Source: Glutamicibacter halophytocola (GTDB lineage: Bacteria > Actinomycetota > Actinomycetes > Actinomycetales > Micrococcaceae). Taken from it: a stretch of DNA of 64,000 nt. Shown here one piece after another: positions 59,395-64,000 of the stretch; the stretch's first letter is position 1; every line of letters begins with the position of its first letter. The notes under the pieces were generated by a model, which saw nothing but the letters and a program-made list of their open reading frames with translations, ran no database searches and was not told the origin of the DNA. The stretch lies in assembly GCF_001302565.1 (NCBI RefSeq), contig NZ_CP012750.1, positions 124,001 through 188,000 of the forward strand, read 5' to 3'. A program made the translations under genes and the position numbers.

Positions 59395-61047
59395 ATGTCT
59401 AGCGTTTCCGCAGCCATTGCCCATGCCCTGAAACCAGTTGCCCCGCAGATCTTCGGATTGATGGGAAATGGCAACGCCCACTTCCTTGATGCCGCCATTC
59501 GCGCGGGATTCGACTACACCGCAGTGCGCCATGAGTCCGCAGCTGTTTCGGCCGCCGACGCCTATTTCCGGATTTCGAACCAGCTGGCCATTGCCACCAC
59601 CACCTACGGTGCCGGGTACACCAACGCCGTGACCGCACTGGCTGAAGCCGCAGCGGCCCGAACCCCATTGCTATTTGTCACCGGTGATGCTCCCAGCACC
59701 GGATTGCGCGGCTGGGACGTTGACCAGGGGGCCATCGACGCTGGCGTGCGAGCACCTCGCTATGTCGTGGACCGCCATACCCCGGGGAGCACCGCGCTGC
59801 AGGCCGCCGCCCATGCGCTGCGCGAACAGGCCCCGGTGGTCCTCGCCATTCCCTATGACCTGGCAGCCGCCGAATGCGCAGGGGAAGAACTTCCGGATTT
59901 CGCCTCGCTGGCTTGCCTGCCGCCGACGCCGCGTCTTGAGCCTGCTGCGCTGGCGCAGATCGCAACGAAGCTGAACGCCTCGAAGCGCACCCATATTCTC
60001 TATGGCCGGGGTGCCATTGATGCCGCCGAGCAGGTCAAGGAACTGGCGCAGAAGCTGGATGCCACCACCTCGGGCACGCTGCTGGCACGCGACCTGCTGG
60101 ACTACGAGTTCGATCTGGGCATTACCGGCGGTTTCTCCACCGAGGCCAATGCGGGCGTCATCGCCCGGGCAGATACCGTGCTGGTCCTGGGCGCTTCCCT
60201 GAACCAATTCACCATGCGCTTCGGCGAGCTGATTAATGAGTCGGCGACGCTGATCCAGATCGATCTTGGGCCAGCTGCCACCAACGCCCGCGTCGACTGC
60301 TTTGCCACCGCCGATGCCCAGAGCGCTGCCCTGGATCTGCTGGGTGCCGTCGAGGCTGCCGAAAGCAGCTGGTGCTCGGGCCTTGACCTGCACGATGTGC
60401 GCAGCCGCCCGGCCGGCGATGAAAAGGCCGAAGACGGGCTGCTGGATCCGCGCCGTGTAGCCAGCGAGGTGGAGAAGATCTTGCCGGCCAATCGAGTCCT
60501 GGTCCAGGATGGCGGGCATTTCATCGGCTGGGGCCCGATGTACTGGTCAACCACCGGCGCGCGTTCGCTGGCCTGCGTCGGCACCGCCTACCAGTCCATT
60601 GGCCTGGGAATCGCTTCAATGGTGGGTGCCGGGGCCGCGGCCGAAGGACGCACCGTTGTCCTGGCTGCCGGTGACGGCGGGTTCCTGATGGGCTTGGCCG
60701 ATCTCGAATCCATTATCCGCACCATCGACAGCGGGGTGATCGTGATCTACAACGACTCTGCCTACGGTGCCGAGGTCCACCAGTACGGCTCGATCGGCCT
60801 GCATGAAGACCCGATGCTGATTCCGACCGTCGATTTTGCCGGCATTGCCCGGTCCATGGGCGCGACCGGGGTCCGGGTAGAGGAGCTCGCGGATCTGGCC
60901 GGGCTCAGGCAATGGGTGGCCGATGGCGCGCGGGGCGTCTGCCTGGTTGATGCCCGCATTTCCGCGCGGGTTCGCGCCCCCTATATGGAAGAGGTGCTCG
61001 CGGCCAACAAGAAAGCCGCCGCGGCACTGGCATTACAATCCGATTAA
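59395..61047 (+). CDS. ThDP-dependent enzyme (acetolactate synthase/decarboxylase-like)
   Basis: The 550-residue protein has the three-domain layout of thiamine diphosphate enzymes: N-terminal PYR domain (FGLMGNGNAHFLDAA with the catalytic Glu in RHESAAVSAADAY), central domain, and C-terminal PP domain with the ThDP motif (GDGGFLMGLADLESII and NDSAYG). Members are acetolactate synthase catalytic subunits, benzoylformate or oxalyl-CoA-type decarboxylases. A small subunit is not adjacent, so a decarboxylase or carboligase role fits better than valine synthesis. It is a single gene. Confidence 0.85.
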   Translation: MSSVSAAIAHALKPVAPQIFGLMGNGNAHFLDAAIRAGFDYTAVRHESAAVSAADAYFRISNQLAIATTTYGAGYTNAVTALAEAAAARTPLLFVTGDAPSTGLRGWDVDQGAIDAGVRAPRYVVDRHTPGSTALQAAAHALREQAPVVLAIPYDLAAAECAGEELPDFASLACLPPTPRLEPAALAQIATKLNASKRTHILYGRGAIDAAEQVKELAQKLDATTSGTLLARDLLDYEFDLGITGGFSTEANAGVIARADTVLVLGASLNQFTMRFGELINESATLIQIDLGPAATNARVDCFATADAQSAALDLLGAVEAAESSWCSGLDLHDVRSRPAGDEKAEDGLLDPRRVASEVEKILPANRVLVQDGGHFIGWGPMYWSTTGARSLACVGTAYQSIGLGIASMVGAGAAAEGRTVVLAAGDGGFLMGLADLESIIRTIDSGVIVIYNDSAYGAEVHQYGSIGLHEDPMLIPTVDFAGIARSMGATGVRVEELADLAGLRQWVADGARGVCLVDARISARVRAPYMEEVLAANKKAAAALALQSD

Positions 61048-61088
61048 GACGCTGGAAAAACAGCTTGGGTACGGCGTAGGGTTGACTC

Positions 61089-62165
61089 GTGCGCAAGATC
61101 TTAGTAGGAACAGCCAGCCTGAGCCTGGGAGCGCTTTGCCTCCTCCCGGCGACTGCCGCCTTTGCTGTACCAACTAGTTTTGGCAACCAGGCCGACGAGC
61201 CGACCCAGCTGTTTTCCGGATCCTCCCTGCGCGTGGCCACCATCCAGGCCAACCTCACAGGCGATACCGCCGATGGGCTGGAAGAGAAGCTGATGGGCGG
61301 AACCAATTCGCAGGCGGCCCAGGTGGCCGACAGCCTTTCCGCCGCCGATGCCGACGTGGTTGTCCTGACCAATATGGATGCCGAGCAAGGCGCAGTCGAC
61401 ACCTTCAAGAATCTCTACCTGAACAACATCGCGGACGATCGCGCGGACGTGGACTACCCGTATTCCTATCTGGCGGTTGGCTCCAAGGGATTGCAGAGCG
61501 GTGCCGACTTGAACGCAGACGGCGTGATCGGCAGTGCCGAAGACGCCTGGGGGCAGGGGGCCTTCGAAGAGCAGGGCTCGATAGTAGTGCTCTCCAAGTA
61601 CCCGGTGGACGAAGGAAAGATTACCGCCGTCTCGAAGCTCAAGTGGCAGCAGGTCGAGAACGACCAGTTGCACCACACCGGCTTGTCCGGCGTGCTGGCA
61701 GCCTCCATCCCGGTGATGAGCACCGGCCTCTGGGATATCCCGATTGACTATCGCGGCCAGCAGGTCCATGTTGTCGCGACCCAGACCGAGCCCGAAGGCC
61801 GGAACCGAGAATTCTCCCAAGCTCGGCACGCTGATGAACTGAAGGTCATTTCGGACTACGTGGCCGGCAAGGACTACGTCCACACCGACAGCGACGGTCA
61901 CGCCGAAGGCCTGGGCGGTGAGAAGTTCGTCGTAGCGGGCGCCCTGGATCTCCAGGATTCTTCCGCGGACCGGCTGGAATCGTTCCTCCAGGGATTAGCT
62001 CGTGAAGATGCCCTGAACGATGACGGCAGCTACCTGGTCCCGGATTCCTCATGGGAGGTTACGGGCCAGGGGCGCATCGAGCAGCGTGAACCCCTGCTGG
62101 AAGAAGCAGTGCCAAATGACGTCGAGGAACCCGGATCCCTGATCTGGACCGACATCGAGTTCTAG
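61089..62165 (+). CDS. Secreted protein with degenerate endonuclease/exonuclease/phosphatase fold
   Basis: The 358-residue protein has a signal peptide (about residues 1-26, cut after AFA) and follows the outline of secreted EEP-domain phosphodiesterases: LRVATIQANL, PYSYLAVGSKGLQSG, LNADGVIGSAEDAWGQG, SIVVLSKYPVD. The catalytic sites are altered: the usual NEFD place reads TNMD, the GD-N place reads AGALDLQD, and the final SDH motif is absent. It is therefore probably non-enzymatic. GTG at 61089 is the start. Confidence 0.75.
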   Translation: MRKILVGTASLSLGALCLLPATAAFAVPTSFGNQADEPTQLFSGSSLRVATIQANLTGDTADGLEEKLMGGTNSQAAQVADSLSAADADVVVLTNMDAEQGAVDTFKNLYLNNIADDRADVDYPYSYLAVGSKGLQSGADLNADGVIGSAEDAWGQGAFEEQGSIVVLSKYPVDEGKITAVSKLKWQQVENDQLHHTGLSGVLAASIPVMSTGLWDIPIDYRGQQVHVVATQTEPEGRNREFSQARHADELKVISDYVAGKDYVHTDSDGHAEGLGGEKFVVAGALDLQDSSADRLESFLQGLAREDALNDDGSYLVPDSSWEVTGQGRIEQREPLLEEAVPNDVEEPGSLIWTDIEF

Positions 62166-62217
62166 GCTTGGCATGGCTGCCCAGGGCCAGGACTGCAGCC
62201 AGATAGATCCGTTCGCG

Positions 62218-62236
62218 CAGGGCGATCGACCCTGCC
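62218..62236 (+). terminator. Small hairpin after the EEP-like gene
   Basis: GCAGGG (62218-62223) pairs with CCCTGC (62231-62236) around a 7-base loop, 53 bases after the stop. It is weak. No other feature is seen in the 256-base gap. Confidence 0.4.
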
Positions 62237-62421
62237 CGCTGTACTCTGCAAGGCATCGAAGGCGGACTCGCTCTGCAGGCAACAGCCCGCTGGTCTGAGG
62301 GTTTATGCAGGGCAGCCGAGGCACGCAGATGCCACACGTTCCAATCATTCTCAGAAGAACCGCGCAAGACCCGGCAGTCCCAAGGCAACTCTCAGGGTCA
62401 TGCAGATAAGCTGGGGGCATC

Positions 62422-63186
62422 ATGAAAAACGATCCAATCTCGATGACTTTCATTGGCAAAGATGGCAAGCCGCGCTCCAGCGTGCAGCAGGCCATCTTGA
62501 AGGGCATCGGAGTGCAACGGCCTCTGGTGCTCGCGTATATTAATCGTCTTCGCAAGAAGAATCCCCAAGCCGATACCCCCGAGCTGGCCGCTATCGTTGA
62601 ACGGGATTACCTTCGTATTGTCACCGGGTCCGGAGCGGCTGTTGGCGGCACCGCGGCGGTGCCGGCTGTTGGCACCGGTGTCGCTTTGGGCCTTTCGGTC
62701 GCCGCTACCCTGGGCTTCCTGGAGGCTTCGGCCCTCTACGCCCAGAGCCTGGCGGAACTGCATGGCATCGCCATCGAGAATCCTGATCATTCGCGCGTTT
62801 TGGTCATGGGCATCTTGATGGGCGAGGAAGGCAGTTCCATGATTGCTGGACTTACGTCGCAGGCGGCCGGCCGCGGCGGTGGACCTGTTAAGGGCTGGGC
62901 CCAGGCTTTCGGCGCGAACAAGAGCACCAGCTTCTACGCGAGCGTGCAGCGCACCTTGCAGAAGAAGTTCTTGCACAAGATCATCGGCACGCAGGCGGCT
63001 AGCGTTGTGGGACGCCTGGTTCCCTTCGGTGTTGGCGCGGTGATCGGTGGAGCAGGCAACCGATACATGGCCAAGCGCGTGATCGAGAATGCCAAGGAGG
63101 CCTTTGCCGGCATCCCGACGGTGGTGCCCAGCGCACTGCCGCTGGATGATCCGCGGATTTTGGAATCCGAAATCGTAGAGGACTAG
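62422..63186 (+). CDS. Conserved hypothetical protein, EcsC-like
   Basis: The 254-residue protein has a short basic N-terminus, a central glycine/alanine-rich amphipathic or hydrophobic stretch (about residues 70-110) and a helical C-terminal half with a second hydrophobic stretch (about 185-210). The layout is reminiscent of EcsC-family proteins, but I see no motif that proves it. It is followed by a strong terminator and the rrn operon. AGATAA before the ATG is weak. Confidence 0.55.
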   Translation: MKNDPISMTFIGKDGKPRSSVQQAILKGIGVQRPLVLAYINRLRKKNPQADTPELAAIVERDYLRIVTGSGAAVGGTAAVPAVGTGVALGLSVAATLGFLEASALYAQSLAELHGIAIENPDHSRVLVMGILMGEEGSSMIAGLTSQAAGRGGGPVKGWAQAFGANKSTSFYASVQRTLQKKFLHKIIGTQAASVVGRLVPFGVGAVIGGAGNRYMAKRVIENAKEAFAGIPTVVPSALPLDDPRILESEIVED

Positions 63187-63229
63187 ATGGCGAACCGAGT
63201 TTGGCGCCTCTGAGGATGTCGAGGGAACG

Positions 63230-63268
63230 CCCCGTAATACAGCGTTAGCTGTTTTACGGGGTGTTTTT
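63230..63268 (+). terminator. Intrinsic terminator before the rrn operon
   Basis: CCCCGTAATACAGC (63230-63243) pairs with 63248-63261 with one T-T mismatch and is followed by six T. It isolates the rrn promoters from the gene upstream. Confidence 0.9.
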
Positions 63269-63354
63269 TCGGTTTAAACCGCGTAAATCCGGGGATATGG
63301 ACACGTGCAATCGATTAAGTGTCCACGGTCACCGCCGCAAACCACCCACCCGAT

Positions 63355-63383
63355 TTGCACCACCCCCAAAACCTGTGTATAGT
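63355..63383 (+). promoter_or_regulatory. rrn promoter P1
   Basis: TTGCAC (63355-63360), 17-bp spacer and TATAGT (63378-63383), with TGTG before the -10. About 430 bases upstream of 16S. Confidence 0.75.
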
Positions 63384-63535
63384 TTTTCCTTGTCGCCGAG
63401 AGCAAAACGGAAGAAATAACCGGATGCAAAACGGAGGCAAAACCCCAGAAAATCAACGGTTTTCGCACAGGTCACTGTCGGAATTCATTGATAAATGGGA
63501 ATCGTGAATACTGTTTCAAATCACAAACAATTGAT

Positions 63536-63565
63536 TTGACTTTCAGAAATTCACGGTGATAAGAT
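63536..63565 (+). promoter_or_regulatory. rrn promoter P2
   Basis: TTGACT (63536-63541), 18-bp spacer and TAAGAT (63560-63565), in an AT-rich region. About 250 bases upstream of 16S. Confidence 0.7.
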
Positions 63566-63625
63566 TTGAATATAACGCTGGACGAAATCATGGCTCGAAT
63601 TGACGGGTTGTGGAGAACCGGTAAG

Positions 63626-63655
63626 TGTTTGTTGTTTGAGAACTCAATAGTGTGC
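63626..63655 (+). promoter_or_regulatory. rrn leader antitermination region
   Basis: A conserved actinobacterial rrn leader segment with TTGAG-AA-CTCAA (63636-63647) inside a G/T-rich frame. Such leader boxes bind Nus factors and allow rRNA read-through. Between 63187 and 63811 no protein gene is supported; the stretch holds the terminator, two promoters and this leader. Confidence 0.7.
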
Positions 63656-63811
63656 CAAGTTTGTTGATACCGAATATTTTTATTTGGTGAATACATAACA
63701 TTTGCTTGAGGCATTGCACCCCCGTGTGATGTTCTTGAGTGTTTTTTATTCGCCAGGATTTTTTCATTGATTCTCCCTTATTTTCCGAGGGGTTTCGGTG
63801 GCTTTTTGTTT

Positions 63812-64000
<189 letters not shown>

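Noticed and set aside
62277..62421. A small RNA in the gap before the EcsC-like gene
   Set aside because: No promoter-terminator pair could be recognised.

Overview
The window is high-GC actinobacterial DNA, most likely from the Micrococcaceae (Arthrobacter/Glutamicibacter type). The evidence is the start of a 16S rRNA gene at the right end with an actinobacterial rrn leader, MenG-type menaquinone biosynthesis, a DisA/RadA pair, a PhoP-type PHO box, and many leaderless or GTG/TTG starts. It looks chromosomal: there is no phage, IS element, CRISPR array or plasmid backbone.

Layout. (1) 1-10.7 kb, housekeeping: the 3' end of clpC, small enzymes and regulators, an ArgA-like acetyltransferase, mutY, and radA-disA. 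(2) 10.7-17.6 kb, phosphate uptake: a PHO box and the high-affinity pstSCAB operon, a small membrane protein/XRE regulator pair behind three tandem 17-nt repeats, then a PiT-type permease with its PhoU-like partner. (3) 17.8-25.1 kb: an MFS transporter, tRNA-Lys, an ABC-F ATPase, menG, and an ArsR/SRPBCC pair whose operator covers its own start codon. (4) 25.3-32.8 kb: a TetR regulator coupled to an SDR-alpha/beta-hydrolase fusion, then an alcohol/aldehyde oxidation block (GAF regulator, aldehyde dehydrogenase, adhP, DUF779 protein) with a large hairpin between the two dehydrogenases. (5) 32.8-36.4 kb, a persulfide/sulfide detoxification operon on the minus strand: persulfide dioxygenase-rhodanese, rhodanese-DUF2892, TauE, a broken thioredoxin, a CstR-like repressor, and a 53-residue Cys-rich protein; two palindromic CstR boxes lie upstream.

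(6) 36.6-44.1 kb: a flavoprotein disulfide reductase, a FadR-type GntR regulator with two matching operators in front of a D-lactate dehydrogenase-like flavo-iron-sulfur enzyme, a nitrilase-family amidohydrolase, and a DUF222-HNH nuclease. (7) 44.2-49.1 kb, amine use: a PucR regulator divergent from an APC permease and a flavin amine oxidase. (8) 49.1-57.4 kb, carboxylate use: cyclase-family hydrolase, TRAP-like permease with a two-helix partner, NAD-dependent dehydrogenase and RraA-type aldolase on one strand; an IclR regulator; and the divergent tripartite tricarboxylate transporter tctBAC. (9) 57.4-63.2 kb: an AT-rich segment with a 51-codon ORF, an rtcB RNA ligase without the usual partners, a ThDP enzyme, a secreted degenerate EEP-fold protein and a conserved hypothetical. 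(10) 63.2-64 kb: rrn promoters, leader and 16S 5' end.

Most clusters pair a local regulator with its target genes, and in several the candidate operator can be read directly. All functions are inferred from sequence; no database search was run.
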